From NCBI GenBank assembly GCA_028873975.1, contig JAPPMO010000011.1:1-64000 (forward strand): DNA of 64,000 bases, in the 5' to 3' direction. The position numbers were made by a program, and so were the translations under genes. This stretch comes from Chloroflexota bacterium (GTDB taxonomy: Bacteria; Chloroflexota; Anaerolineae; Aggregatilineales; Phototrophicaceae). The notes under the pieces are model-generated. The model was not told the origin of the DNA. It made no database searches and was given only the letters and a program-made list of their open reading frames with translations. This document shows positions 33,665-45,634 of the stretch, piece after piece (the stretch's first letter is position 1; each line of letters opens with the position of its first letter).

Positions 33665-34579
33665 ATGGCGGCGAAAATCGTAGTTGTAGGCAGCTTCAAT
33701 ACCGATCTGGTGTCTTATGTGCAGCGGATGCCGCGCCCGGGCGAGACAGTACACGGCGACAGCTTCATGACCGGCGCCGGCGGCAAGGGCTCCAATCAAG
33801 CGGTGGCGGCGGCTCGCCTGGGCGCGGACGTCACCTTCATCGGACGTCTGGGCAAAGATGTCTTCGCCAATCTTGCTTACGAGATCTGGGATGCCGAGGG
33901 CATCAACAGCGATTATGTGGTTCAAGACGAAGAAACCGCGACTGGGGTCGCGCCGATCTTCGTTGATAGCGCCGGCGAAAACATGATTGTGGTGGTCCTG
34001 GGCGCCAATTCCCGCGTACAGTCAAGCGATATTGACGCCGCCCGGGAGCGTATTGCCGCGGCCGATATCTTGGTCCTGCAATTGGAAATCAATACCGACA
34101 TGGTGACTTACGCCCTGCAATTGGCGAAGGAAGTTGGCGTCACGACCATATTGAACCCGGCGCCGGCAGCGCCCATCCCGCGGGGGACGATCCAGTTGGC
34201 GGATTATCTGACGCCAAACGAAACCGAACTGGAAAGCCTCAGCGGCGGTCCTGTGTCTGATGTGGCAGCGGCTGCGCGCTCGCTGATGACGCGTGAGGAA
34301 CAGACCGTGGTGGTGACAATGGGCGCGGGGGGCGCGCAGGTCGTCTCGCGAGATCAGACTGACCTGCTGCCAACTTTCAAAGTGGATGTGGTGGATACTA
34401 CCGGCGCGGGGGACGCCTTCAACGCGGCGCTCGCTGTGGGCTTGGCCGAAGGCAAATCGCTGATGGACGCCGCGCGCTTCGCCAACGCCACCGCCGCCCT
34501 GTGCGTCACCAAGGCCGGCGCTGCCGGTAGCGCCCCTTACCGAGCCGAGGTCGATGCCCTGCTGGCGGCTAGCGAATAA
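33665..34579 (+). CDS. rbsK: ribokinase
   Basis: 304 residues from the ATG at 33665 with AAAGGA about 9 bp upstream. Both PfkB signatures are present: TGAGGKGSNQAVAAARLG near residues 37-54 and DTTGAGDAFNAALAVGLAEG near the C-terminus with the catalytic aspartate. It phosphorylates D-ribose (or deoxyribose) at C5. It diverges from the hexulose-phosphate genes and its 3' end overlaps that of the GMC oxidoreductase by 11 bp on the other strand. Confidence 0.88.
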   Translation: MAAKIVVVGSFNTDLVSYVQRMPRPGETVHGDSFMTGAGGKGSNQAVAAARLGADVTFIGRLGKDVFANLAYEIWDAEGINSDYVVQDEETATGVAPIFVDSAGENMIVVVLGANSRVQSSDIDAARERIAAADILVLQLEINTDMVTYALQLAKEVGVTTILNPAPAAPIPRGTIQLADYLTPNETELESLSGGPVSDVAAAARSLMTREEQTVVVTMGAGGAQVVSRDQTDLLPTFKVDVVDTTGAGDAFNAALAVGLAEGKSLMDAARFANATAALCVTKAGAAGSAPYRAEVDALLAASE

Positions 34580-36140
34580 CCGCCTTCAAGTGATCCGCCA
34601 GGCGTAGCGCCAGGGCGACGATGGTGAGCGTCGGGTTGGCGTAACCGCCGCTCGGGAAGACGGCCGAACCGGCGATATAGAGATTATCGACCCGATGCAG
34701 CCGTGAATTAGGGTCAACGATACCCTCCTCGGGCGCTGCCGACATGCGCAGCGCGCCCATGTGATGATCGCCCGTTTCCAGCGCGCCCGCATGCGGCGGA
34801 AAGGTCCAGTCTTCCCCGCCGCCACTGATGTCAGTGATCATTTCATGACTGACGGCGCCATGCTGATAGAGATAATCGAGCGTGATTTCCAGAGCGCGCC
34901 TGGCGCTGCGCTTGTCGGTTTCATTGAGTCGCCAATCGACATGTGCGACCGGCTGAGCAAAGACGGGGTCCTTCCGGTCGCGATCCAACCGTATGCGGCT
35001 TTCTTCGTTCGGCGTCTGCTCCCAGTTGAGATTGACCACAGCAGAGGCGCGATCCGCGCCGAAATTCAGTATGATGCGGAAGTTGCCAATTCCCTCTTCC
35101 CGCAATACCGCCGGCTTTGGCGCCAAAACGCCCCAGGCGTTAAAGGTCCAATACTCGAAGACGAGTTCGGGATTGACTAGCGGCGTCACCATGTGTTGGT
35201 ACGCTCCGCCATCATCCCTTGGGGGTTTAAGGCGAATCTGCTGTTCGCGGAAGAAATTGCGGATTTCCGTCGGGATTACCCGGTCGAACCGGACCCTGGC
35301 GGCATTGGTCAGCAAGGGATGCACCATGAAGCCCCGCCCCAGTTGATCGCTCCGGTTGTTGCCCAAGTCGCGGGAGAGCTGCAACAGGCGCGCGTTTTCG
35401 ATGCCGCCGCATGCCAGCGCATAAGCCTTGGCGCAAATCTTGAAGCTCTTGCCGCGCCCTCCAGCAACGATGGTTGAGCAATTTAGTTCGGTTACATGAC
35501 GCCCCTCGCCGTCGCTGGCAATATCAAGCAGATGCGCGTTGAACAGCACCGTAAGGTTCTCGGCGCTTTTGAGTTGGTCGCGGAACTGCACCTGGAAGTC
35601 GTGCAAGTTCTCTTCATATTGGGCGCGCATGATGGCGCCGCGCATCTTGTCGCCGGGCAATGGATCGAAGCAGCGGCCATACAAGACCTCTTCCCAGAAG
35701 GGCATATCGTCATAATTCAGTGGACCAAATTGGCCGAAATGATGAGCGTCGACGTAATACGGTTTCAACTCGTCAATGGTGAAGGGCCAAGCGCTTTCGC
35801 GGAAACCGGGGCGGGGCTCGAAATCGATCGGGTCCAATGGACGCGCCCAGAATCCAAAATGGTTGGTCGTGCCGCCGTACATATTCAGCCGCGAGCGATG
35901 GGTAAAGACCGGATCCACCTTCCGCAGAAAACTGCCGGTCGTCCCGTGATACAAGGACTGCCGATCCATGTTCGGGCTAGTTTTGTCGCCGGGGCTGCCG
36001 CTGACCAAGAGTATGACCCTCAGAGAGCTGTTCGCAAGGCGCTGCGCCATGGCGATGCCGGCCGCGCCGGCGCCAACGATGCAAAGATCAAATCCCTGTA
36101 GAACGGTATGCTCGGGCAGTTGGTCGGCATGCAGATACAT
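34569..36140 (-). CDS. GMC-family FAD oxidoreductase 1
   Basis: 523 residues. The FAD-binding start is CIVGAGAAGIAMAQRL (residues 21-36). The C-terminal GMC domain has HHMGALRMS, DPNSRLHRVDNLYIAGSAVF and PTLTIVALALRLADHL, which places the catalytic histidine in HHMG. Such enzymes oxidise the hydroxyl of a sugar, polyol or alcohol. It is the last gene of the 45.3-34.6 kb operon and differs strongly from the second GMC enzyme at 37049-38581, so the two probably act on different positions or substrates. No signal peptide is visible. Confidence 0.85.
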   Translation of the reverse strand: MYLHADQLPEHTVLQGFDLCIVGAGAAGIAMAQRLANSSLRVILLVSGSPGDKTSPNMDRQSLYHGTTGSFLRKVDPVFTHRSRLNMYGGTTNHFGFWARPLDPIDFEPRPGFRESAWPFTIDELKPYYVDAHHFGQFGPLNYDDMPFWEEVLYGRCFDPLPGDKMRGAIMRAQYEENLHDFQVQFRDQLKSAENLTVLFNAHLLDIASDGEGRHVTELNCSTIVAGGRGKSFKICAKAYALACGGIENARLLQLSRDLGNNRSDQLGRGFMVHPLLTNAARVRFDRVIPTEIRNFFREQQIRLKPPRDDGGAYQHMVTPLVNPELVFEYWTFNAWGVLAPKPAVLREEGIGNFRIILNFGADRASAVVNLNWEQTPNEESRIRLDRDRKDPVFAQPVAHVDWRLNETDKRSARRALEITLDYLYQHGAVSHEMITDISGGGEDWTFPPHAGALETGDHHMGALRMSAAPEEGIVDPNSRLHRVDNLYIAGSAVFPSGGYANPTLTIVALALRLADHLKAVIR

Positions 36141-36149
36141 GGATTTCTC

Positions 36150-37052
36150 CTAGCGCGCCATGAATGCGGCGCCGAGCAGAGCCGCATCCTCGCCCAGCGT
36201 CGACGCGCTTACCCTGATCTTGGCCGCAACCTCCTCAAAGCAATAGCTTTTCAGGGATTCGCGCGCCGGATCCAACAAGAGGTCGCCGGCGCTGGCGACG
36301 CTGCCGCCAATGACAAAGAGCTCGATATTGACCGTCATCGCCATCGACGCGATGGCGATACCCAAGGCGCGACCAGCCTCCCGCAATACCCGAAGGGCGA
36401 CCGCGTCCCCTAGCGAGGCTCGCTGCGTTATCTCCGCGCCGCTGATAGTTTCGCCGCTGGCAGCGGCGTAAGCTTTGATTAGTGCCGGTCCGCCCGCATA
36501 AGTTTCCAGGCAGCCGCGGGACCCACAATGACAAAGACGCCCGTTGGGATCGACGGTCATGTGCCCGGATTCGCCAGCGCTATTGCTTTCGCCATAAATG
36601 AGACTGCCCTGGTAAATGATAGCCGCGCCGACGCCAGTGCCGATCACGATATAAATCATGCTGTCGCGATCGCGCCCGGCCCCGAAATGAAACTCTCCCA
36701 AAGCCGCCACCTTGGCGTCATGATCCAGCTTGACCGGCAAGCTCAACTTATCCTGCAATATAGCGCGGAAGGGCGTATTCGAGATGCCGGGCAGGTTCAG
36801 CAGCGTATACAAGTCCCCGCTGACGGGGTCCAAGAGACCTGGCGCGCCGATGCCGACGCCCGCAACGGTCTCTCCTCGCGGCAGATCGCGTTTGAGCGAG
36901 TCCACTTGCGCGGATATGCGAGCGGTCACGCCGTCGACTCCCTCGTCGGCGTCCGTATCAATACGCCTCCGACTAAGGATTTGATCGTCGGGGCTTACCA
37001 ATCCCAATGCGATCTTGCTGCCGCCCAAATCAATCCCGATGACCCAAGTCAT
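36150..37052 (-). CDS. ROK-family sugar kinase
   Basis: 300 residues from the ATG at 37052 that overlaps the upstream GMC gene stop (ATGA). The ATP-binding start IGIDLGGSKIALGLV and the ROK zinc motif CHCGSRGCLETYAGG are both intact, and the GESGHMTVD segment holds the sugar-binding residues. There is no DNA-binding domain, so it is a kinase rather than a repressor. Glucose, N-acyl-amino sugars or inositol-like substrates are possible. It lies between two GMC oxidoreductase genes in the operon. Confidence 0.85.
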   Translation of the reverse strand: MTWVIGIDLGGSKIALGLVSPDDQILSRRRIDTDADEGVDGVTARISAQVDSLKRDLPRGETVAGVGIGAPGLLDPVSGDLYTLLNLPGISNTPFRAILQDKLSLPVKLDHDAKVAALGEFHFGAGRDRDSMIYIVIGTGVGAAIIYQGSLIYGESNSAGESGHMTVDPNGRLCHCGSRGCLETYAGGPALIKAYAAASGETISGAEITQRASLGDAVALRVLREAGRALGIAIASMAMTVNIELFVIGGSVASAGDLLLDPARESLKSYCFEEVAAKIRVSASTLGEDAALLGAAFMAR

Positions 37053-38581
37053 GATGCCAACTCCGATTTCAGCGGGGGCTTGCCGAGCAGATGATCGGCC
37101 ACCCGCAGGGCTTGCGCGCAAATCGTCAGGGCCGGATTCATGGCTGTTGAAGACGGGAAGAAAGAGGAATCCATAACATATAGATTCTCGATGTCGTGGG
37201 TTTTGCAGAAAGGATCAAGCACCGATGTCGCCGGATCATCGCCAAAGCGAGCCGTGCCGCATTGATGCGAATTGGTCTCGATGCCCAGCGTCTCGGTGAA
37301 GACGAAGGCATAACCGGCTCTGCGCATCATGCGCGCCGCCCGCTTGATCAATTCCCGATGGGCGACGCGATTGTTCGCTTTCCAGCGCGCCTGAATCTTG
37401 CCATCGCTGCCGAGGACGACGCGGTTTTCCGGATCCGGCAAATCCTCCGACATCACCCACCAGTCAACGCTGCGCTTTGTCATCGCCGTCAGAAGCGGTT
37501 TTGGGATATAAGGCTTGGCGGCGGAGAGCATGCCCGCCTGCAATTTGCCCAAGAGTTGGATATTGCCCATCGGCCAAGCGAAGTCATCATCGCCAAAATA
37601 AAAGTCGTTCACCGCCATCGTCTTCTGGAACACTGTCGGGTTGCTCCTGAGAGGGGCGACGGCGGTCAGCGCGGTATTGTTATGCGCCATATAGTTGCGC
37701 CCCAACAGGCCCGACGAATTTGCCAGACCATTCGGATGTTGATCATCCGCCGATCCCAGCAGCAGGATCGCTGAATTCGCCGCCCCGCAGGATACAATAA
37801 TCGTGTCGGCGGATACCTTGAACGATTCGCCCGCGCGCGCCACTTCAACGGCGACGGCGCGTTTGCCGTCCCTGTCGGTCAGCACGCGCCTCGCCCGCGC
37901 CTTCGTCCATAGCTCAACATTCTCGCGCGCAAGCGCCGGACGCAGGCAGCAAATCTCGGCATCGCCCTTGGCATGAACCCGACAGGGAAAACCGTCACAG
38001 GTTTTGCAGCGAATGCAGCGGCCCCCTTGGCGCAGATCAATCGCCATCGGCAGGCAAAATGGATGCAATCCTTGATCGCGCAAGCTCTCGATCAGTTCCG
38101 CAATAGTAGGCTCGTGCTCGACTTCGGGAAAGGGATAAGGACGTGTACGCGGCGGTTCGCTTGGATCTTCGCCCGATCTGCCGTGTACGAATAAAAGCGC
38201 TTCGGCAAGATTGTAATAGGGTTCGAGGTCCTCGTAACGGATAGGCCAGGCCGGCGACGTGCCGCCTTCATGTTCTAGGGCGTCGAAATCTTGGCGGCGG
38301 AGGCGCGGCAAGGCAGCGCCGTAGACTTTGGTGTTGCCGCCGACGTAGTAGTGAACGCCGGGCTTGAAAGCCCGCCCATTAGATGCGTCAATCCAGTCTT
38401 CATTTGGCTTGTAGCGGCCCTCATCAAATACGGCGCGAACCTGCCAGTTCTGTGGTTCTTGAGGCAGGAAGTCTCCGCGCTCGATCAGCAGGATGCGCGC
38501 GCCGCTATCCCGCAAGGCATAAGCGAGCGTCCCCCCGCCCATGCCGGTGCCGATGATGATGAAATCGTAGTGAGCCGCCAC
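37049..38581 (-). CDS. GMC-family FAD oxidoreductase 2
   Basis: 510 residues with the dinucleotide fold FIIIGTGMGGGTLAYAL (6-22), a C-terminal HQCGTARFGDDP with the catalytic histidine, and PALTICAQALRVADHL. A central cysteine-rich segment (CIRCKTCDGFPCRVHAK, then CC) occurs after DLRQGGRC, which some sugar-oxidising GMC members also have. It overlaps the ROK gene by 4 bp and follows the Gfo/Idh gene by 5 bp. Substrate unknown; likely a cytoplasmic sugar or polyol. Confidence 0.85.
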   Translation of the reverse strand: MAAHYDFIIIGTGMGGGTLAYALRDSGARILLIERGDFLPQEPQNWQVRAVFDEGRYKPNEDWIDASNGRAFKPGVHYYVGGNTKVYGAALPRLRRQDFDALEHEGGTSPAWPIRYEDLEPYYNLAEALLFVHGRSGEDPSEPPRTRPYPFPEVEHEPTIAELIESLRDQGLHPFCLPMAIDLRQGGRCIRCKTCDGFPCRVHAKGDAEICCLRPALARENVELWTKARARRVLTDRDGKRAVAVEVARAGESFKVSADTIIVSCGAANSAILLLGSADDQHPNGLANSSGLLGRNYMAHNNTALTAVAPLRSNPTVFQKTMAVNDFYFGDDDFAWPMGNIQLLGKLQAGMLSAAKPYIPKPLLTAMTKRSVDWWVMSEDLPDPENRVVLGSDGKIQARWKANNRVAHRELIKRAARMMRRAGYAFVFTETLGIETNSHQCGTARFGDDPATSVLDPFCKTHDIENLYVMDSSFFPSSTAMNPALTICAQALRVADHLLGKPPLKSELAS

Positions 38582-38586
38582 CGTTC

Positions 38587-39726
38587 TCAGATCTCCGCCA
38601 ACTTAATCCAGCGCCCGCTTTCAGAAGATCGCTCGGCAGCTTCCATGATCTTCTGCACATGCAATCCGTCGGCGAAGGACGGCGCCGGCGCCCTGTCCTC
38701 CCAAATGGACTTGATGAACTGGTACTGGCATTCGGCGTGGGCGCGCATGAAGCCCGGGCTCATTGTCCAGTCCGGCGCGCGCTGTCCCGCGTAACGGCCC
38801 GCCGCTTCGATTTTGCGAAAACCGCGCTGACCGCCCATCGGCGTCTCCGCGTCGCGGGCGTCGTAGACATACAGCCAGGCCGGCTCCGCCAAGTCGAAGC
38901 GAATCGCCCCGGATTCCCCGAAGATTTCGACGCAGAGATCATTGGTCGCTCCGGTACCCATGCGCGAGATTTCGACCGTGCCCAGGCCGCCGGCGCGGGT
39001 GCGGGCTTGCAGCAAAGCGATATCATCCACATCGACCCGTCCCATTTCCGCCGCGCCCGGCGCCACCGGCCGTTCTTTGATCAAGGTATCGAGCGTCCCG
39101 TAAACCGAATCGAAATCGCCGAGCAGATAATAAAGCAAATCCAGAATGTGCGAGCCGAGGTCGAATAACGCGCCGCCGCCGGTGAACTCCCGTTGCAGGC
39201 GCCAGGAAAGCGCTTTGTCGCGGCTGATGTAACTCGAGCGATGATAGCGGCCGCGGAAGGAGAAGACCTGGCCCAGGAAGCCCTCTGAAATGAGCTGTTT
39301 GGCGCAGGCGATGGCGGGGAAAAACCGGAAATTGAATGTCAGTTGTCCTTTGACGCCGGCGGATTCTACCGCCTGCGCCATGGCCTGCGCTTCACCCGCG
39401 TTCATCGCCAGCGGTTTTTCACAATAAATGTGCAGCCCGGCGGCGGCCGCAGCCAAGACGATATCGTAGTGGGAGTTGTTGGGCGTACAGATATCAACAG
39501 CGTCAATGTCGTCGCGCGCCAGCAAGTCGCGATAGTCCGTCGTGTAGAATTCGCAACCGATTTCTGAGGCGGCTTGCCTAGCTGTTTCCAGCCGCGTAGT
39601 GGCGACCCCGGCCACTTTGATGCTGTCAGCGCTCAAGCCATAATGGAACGGAATCGCGCGGTAGGCCGCGGCATGCACGCGCCCAATGCCCCCGTATCCG
39701 ATCAGCCCGATATTGATGTTTGGCAT
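38587..39726 (-). CDS. Gfo/Idh/MocA family dehydrogenase (operon)
   Basis: 379 residues. Rossmann motif GLIGYGGIGRVHAAAY (residues 7-22), family EKP signature in CEKPLAMN, and GGGALFDLGSHILDLLYYLLGD with the catalytic-domain aspartate and histidine. It is longer than the enzyme at 2759-3724 and only distantly similar to it. It oxidises or epimerises a sugar-like hydroxyl with NAD(P). Its start follows the epimerase-like gene after 83 bp that hold half of a family B repeat. Confidence 0.87.
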   Translation of the reverse strand: MPNINIGLIGYGGIGRVHAAAYRAIPFHYGLSADSIKVAGVATTRLETARQAASEIGCEFYTTDYRDLLARDDIDAVDICTPNNSHYDIVLAAAAAGLHIYCEKPLAMNAGEAQAMAQAVESAGVKGQLTFNFRFFPAIACAKQLISEGFLGQVFSFRGRYHRSSYISRDKALSWRLQREFTGGGALFDLGSHILDLLYYLLGDFDSVYGTLDTLIKERPVAPGAAEMGRVDVDDIALLQARTRAGGLGTVEISRMGTGATNDLCVEIFGESGAIRFDLAEPAWLYVYDARDAETPMGGQRGFRKIEAAGRYAGQRAPDWTMSPGFMRAHAECQYQFIKSIWEDRAPAPSFADGLHVQKIMEAAERSSESGRWIKLAEI

Positions 39727-39734
39727 GTTTTGCC

Positions 39735-39779
39735 CCTATCGCCTGGGCCCCTTGCCCCCAAAATCAAGGGAAGGGAAAT
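39735..39779. repeat. partial family B repeat inside the large operon
   Basis: GGCCCCTTGCCCCCAAAATC followed by AAGGGAAGGG is the left block of the family B plan, closely matching 5770-5800 (GGCCCCTTACCCCCAAAATG and AGGGAAGGGG). The right block is absent. It occupies the only wide gap in the operon, between the epimerase-like and Gfo/Idh genes. Confidence 0.55.
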
Positions 39780-39809
39780 GGATTTAGATGCGCTAGTGAG
39801 GCCGGGACA

Positions 39810-40598
39810 TTATATTAGTCCGCCCTCATCACGATACTTGTCGCTCGCCTCGCGCATGACAGCGCGCAGCTTTTCCACAGCAGCCGCGATCTGCCCGGCG
39901 CCCGGCTGCAATTTGCCCTCGGGACCTTTCAGCAGGGGCGAGGAAAATTCGCCGACGGTCATCCCGACTTCGATAAACTGCGTCACGTTTCCGGCGTTGA
40001 GCCCGCCGTCTTCCATCAATTCGATCCGGTCTTCCATGCCCGCGTCCGCGATCATGCGATGGAGTTTGGCCAAGGTATCGATCACGATTGGATCAATCGT
40101 ATGCGGGCTTTTGTCGCCCGCGGTCTTCTTCCAAAATGGCGCGCGACTCTCGTATTCGATGATGTCGACATAGGGATGGATGAATTGCTCAAAAGCGTAA
40201 GCGGGCACACCTTGCCAAGCCCAAACGCCGACCTTCAAACCCAGTTTTTCTTTGATATAGGTAATGTTCTGGAAGATCATCTCATTGGTCGTTTCCAGGG
40301 GCAAGCTAATCAAGCTCACGCCCAGCTCGGCCAGTTGGTCAAAAACGCTGAAATTTGGGCGCAGCATTTGCAACTGCGCTTCGACCTCCAGCGACGTGCT
40401 GTTGCAGGTCGCTTCGATGATGTCATATCCGCCGCGCGGCATGGCGAAATCCATATACTTGCCATCGCGCACCTCAATATGCAGCCAGTCGACGCCGGCC
40501 GCTTCCAGTTCAGCCACTTGCGCGCCCAGGGCGGCGTAGTCCGCCCAAAACAAGCCCGCGGCGATCTTGCACTGCTGGGTCACGTTTCCTATCCCCAT
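39810..40598 (-). CDS. ribulose-phosphate 3-epimerase-like TIM-barrel protein
   Basis: 262 residues. HIEVRDGKYMDFAM resembles the HIDVMDG motif of ribulose- and allulose-phosphate epimerases, with a later EDGGLNAGN in place of DGGI. The sequence is about 40 residues longer than usual epimerases, and DVIIEYESRAPFWKK-like insertions (here YVDIIEYESRAPFWKK) are unusual. The reaction may be epimerisation of a keto-sugar phosphate, but a non-phosphorylated or acid sugar is possible. It overlaps the regulator gene by 10 bp. Confidence 0.7.
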   Translation of the reverse strand: MGIGNVTQQCKIAAGLFWADYAALGAQVAELEAAGVDWLHIEVRDGKYMDFAMPRGGYDIIEATCNSTSLEVEAQLQMLRPNFSVFDQLAELGVSLISLPLETTNEMIFQNITYIKEKLGLKVGVWAWQGVPAYAFEQFIHPYVDIIEYESRAPFWKKTAGDKSPHTIDPIVIDTLAKLHRMIADAGMEDRIELMEDGGLNAGNVTQFIEVGMTVGEFSSPLLKGPEGKLQPGAGQIAAAVEKLRAVMREASDKYRDEGGLI

Positions 40599-41569
40599 GT
40601 AATCCGTTCCTCGTTTCTTTCGCGCAAATCGATAATCTCGGCCGCGGCATCTTCATCCGTACAGAGCACGTTGATCACGCCTGAGTTCAGCGCGCCCAGA
40701 ATGGCCGCCGCTTTGTTGACGCCAACGGCGACAGCGATCGTTTCTGGCACGGCGCGCAGTTCATCCAGGGTAACGCCAATGATGCGCCGATTCAATTCGC
40801 AGGGGTACAGGCGTCCATCGCCGTCGAAAATCTGCCAGGCCATGTCGCCGATGGCGCCGTGCTGGCGGTATGCTCGCAATTGCTCGGCATCGGCCACACC
40901 GGCTTTGACAAACCCGGACGTGGCGGGATCGAGGTCGCCGATGCCAACCAACGCGATATCAGCGCGGCGCACTTGTTCAAGTGTCTGCCCTACCACGGCT
41001 TGCTCGCGGATCATGGCCGCGGCTTCGGCATTGTCCGCCAGCAGCGGCGACGACAGATAGAGCGCTTCGCCGCCCAGCTTACCCGCCAGTTGACGCGTCA
41101 GGGCGGAGCTGTCATATTCTTTGAGCGCCTGCGGCAAGCTGCCGGTGGCTTGCATCACTTTGACGCTCGCTTGAAAATCGATGCGGATGGCATTGATGAC
41201 CTCGTAGGTGGTGCTGCCGAAGCAGATCGACATGGTGGACTGATCCGCCAGCACCTCTTCCAGGTAGCGCGCGGCAAGCTGCGCGATCTGCCGAAGCAAG
41301 AGCGCGGCATCGGTCGCGCCCGTTTGCAGCACCAAGGCTCGGTCCAGCCCAAAGCCGGCGACGAGTTGCGCTTCCAGATCGCCCGCGCGCTTGATGGGCC
41401 AGTCGATCAGCACCCGCACGACCTGCCTTTCCCGCGCCTCCTTGAGCAAGCGGTATATTTTGACGCGCGACAAGTCGAGGGCCGTGGCGATGTCGTTTTG
41501 CGTCATCTCCTGCTGGTAATACATCGACGCCACCTTCGCCAGCAATTCATGGTGCAGCGAATCCAACAC
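40589..41569 (-). CDS. SorC/DeoR-type sugar-responsive transcription regulator
   Basis: 326 residues. The N-terminal helix-turn-helix reads TQNDIATALDLSRVKIYRLL (about residues 20-39). The rest is the SorC effector-binding domain that senses a phosphorylated sugar (SICFGSTTYEVIN, LVGIGDLDPATSGF). Such proteins are tetramers that act on paired operators. It lies in the middle of the operon it probably controls, 2 bp after E1 and overlapping the epimerase gene. The palindrome upstream of E2 (45347-45380) is a likely target. Confidence 0.85.
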   Translation of the reverse strand: MLDSLHHELLAKVASMYYQQEMTQNDIATALDLSRVKIYRLLKEARERQVVRVLIDWPIKRAGDLEAQLVAGFGLDRALVLQTGATDAALLLRQIAQLAARYLEEVLADQSTMSICFGSTTYEVINAIRIDFQASVKVMQATGSLPQALKEYDSSALTRQLAGKLGGEALYLSSPLLADNAEAAAMIREQAVVGQTLEQVRRADIALVGIGDLDPATSGFVKAGVADAEQLRAYRQHGAIGDMAWQIFDGDGRLYPCELNRRIIGVTLDELRAVPETIAVAVGVNKAAAILGALNSGVINVLCTDEDAAAEIIDLRERNEERITWG

Positions 41570-41571
41570 GG

Positions 41572-44034
<2,463 letters not shown>

Positions 44035-44043
44035 TGCGGGCTC

Positions 44044-45327
44044 CTAAAGGGCGAGCAGCAGCTCGATACTGGCTATGTTCTTGCGCAATTGCGCGAGAAA
44101 ACGGGCGGCGGGCGCGCCGTCGACAACTTGGTGATTGACGGTCAGCGACAAGCCGATATGCGGCACATGCGCGACCGCGCCGGCCCGCTCCACCGGCTTT
44201 AGGTTGATGCTGCCGATGCCAAGAATGCCGACCTGCGGCGGATTGAGGATGGGCGTGAAGCTTTCGATGCCCAAGCGCCCCAGGTTGGTCGCGGTGAAGC
44301 TGCCGCCAGCCAATTCATCCGGCAGGACATCGCCGTCTCTGCAAGCCGCAGCCAGCCTATTCGCCTCGCAAGATAGCACCCGCAGGCTAAGCGATTCGGC
44401 GCCCCGAATCACCGGAACCAAGAGACCGCGCGGCGTATCCACCGCCATGCCGAGGTGAACGCGCGCGTGTTGCAAGATCCTGTCATTCTCGTACAACGCG
44501 TTCAGTTCCGGAAAAGCCGGCAAGGTCCGGGCGACGGCGAACAAGAGCAAATCATTGATAGTCACCCCGCGCAAGCCCAGCGCCTCATCGCTGGACTTGA
44601 GCCGAGCGCGGAAGCCCCGCAAGGAGCTGGCGTCGGCCGATGTATTGAGTGTCAGCTGGGCTGTCCTTTGCATGGATTCAAGCATCCGCTTTGCGATGGT
44701 TTTACGGACGCCCGTCAGAGGCATCGCCTTCAACTCGGGTGAAGCGCCGGGCATAGATGGCGCCAGATCGGACTTGGTGATTCGCTTGTCAATGGGCCCT
44801 TTATCCGCGATCTGGTACTCGCCGCTAGCGAGCATCGCCTTGGCCACCGGCGACATTTTCACTTGGCGGTCAATCAAAGCCCGGATGTCTCGCTCGATTA
44901 TACGTCCCGCGGGACCCGTACCCGCGGTTTCACTGTAGTCAATACCTTTGCGTCCAGCCAGATTCCGGGCGCGGGGCGAGATTAAGACCTTGTCCGCCGG
45001 CTTTTCGTCGCTGTGGTCATGAGAAACCCTTGGCGCGGCATGTTCTGCCGGGGCGGCGGGGACCGGAGCAAGACGATCGAATGACTCGCCCGCGCGACCG
45101 ACGACGGCAATATTCTGCATGACCGGCACTTCATCGCCCGCTTCAAAAAAGCGCGCCAGCAATATGCCGGAAGCGCTGCTTTCGACTTCGAGCGTCGCTT
45201 TGTCCGTCTCGATTTCGCAAAGCGCTTCGCCCATCTGAACAGGATCGCCGACGCCGACATGCCAAGACAAAATAATCGCGCTTTCGACCGTGTTTCCCAG
45301 TTTGGGCATGACGATGGCTTGCGGCAT
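44044..45327 (-). CDS. dihydrolipoamide acyltransferase E2
   Basis: 427 residues from the ATG with AAGAGG upstream. Domains: one lipoyl domain (lipoyl-lysine Lys43 in IETDKATLEVE), a subunit-binding domain around ISPRARNLAGRKGIDY, and the acyltransferase domain with its HxxxDG motif NHQVVDGA (His399, Asp403). A lipoyl domain exchanges acyl groups with the fused E1 encoded next, giving acyl-CoA. It is the first gene of the operon. Its control region carries paired palindromes. Confidence 0.88.
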   Translation of the reverse strand: MPQAIVMPKLGNTVESAIILSWHVGVGDPVQMGEALCEIETDKATLEVESSASGILLARFFEAGDEVPVMQNIAVVGRAGESFDRLAPVPAAPAEHAAPRVSHDHSDEKPADKVLISPRARNLAGRKGIDYSETAGTGPAGRIIERDIRALIDRQVKMSPVAKAMLASGEYQIADKGPIDKRITKSDLAPSMPGASPELKAMPLTGVRKTIAKRMLESMQRTAQLTLNTSADASSLRGFRARLKSSDEALGLRGVTINDLLLFAVARTLPAFPELNALYENDRILQHARVHLGMAVDTPRGLLVPVIRGAESLSLRVLSCEANRLAAACRDGDVLPDELAGGSFTATNLGRLGIESFTPILNPPQVGILGIGSINLKPVERAGAVAHVPHIGLSLTVNHQVVDGAPAARFLAQLRKNIASIELLLAL

Positions 45328-45634
45328 GGTTGCCTCTTGAGCGCTGCTGTGCAATTGCACAGTTTCAGTTCAATTACACGGAGTGTAGCGAGCTGTGATG
45401 CGATTGTCAAGTCGCTGGCGGCAGTCCAAGAGCCTCAATTTATGGTTAGGGGCGACCAATAGACCCCCAGACACGTAAACGCATGCCACCTAAAGGCAAG
45501 TGTATTAACACAATCCCCAATCTCGCCGCATTGACCGAAGCCGCCGAACGAAGCCCTGGCGTTACCGTGTCATTGATTGAAAAAAACCGCGTAAGATATT
45601 AACATGCCGCTATGAAGTAGAAGAGAATCATCGC
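45328..45634. other. 307-bp divergent spacer
   Basis: Between the leftward E2 gene and the rightward VOC gene. It holds the paired palindromes at 45347-45380 and a degenerate family A repeat at 45445-45470 (GTTAGGGGCGACCAATAGAC and CCCC). The stretch 45480-45600 has no recognisable element. No small gene with a convincing start was found. Confidence 0.55.
45347..45380. promoter_or_regulatory. paired operator-like palindromes upstream of E2
   Basis: CTGTGCAATTGCACAG (45347-45362) is a perfect 16-bp palindrome. A second site centred 19 bp further on (45366-45381, CAGTTCAATTACACGG) matches it at 12 of 16 positions. Paired sites about two helical turns apart suit a tetrameric SorC-family regulator such as that encoded at 40589-41569. 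They start 20 bp upstream of the E2 ATG, where binding would block transcription. Confidence 0.6.

Noticed and set aside
36150..37052. ROK transcriptional repressor
   Set aside because: No N-terminal helix-turn-helix; the protein starts at the ATP-binding motif.
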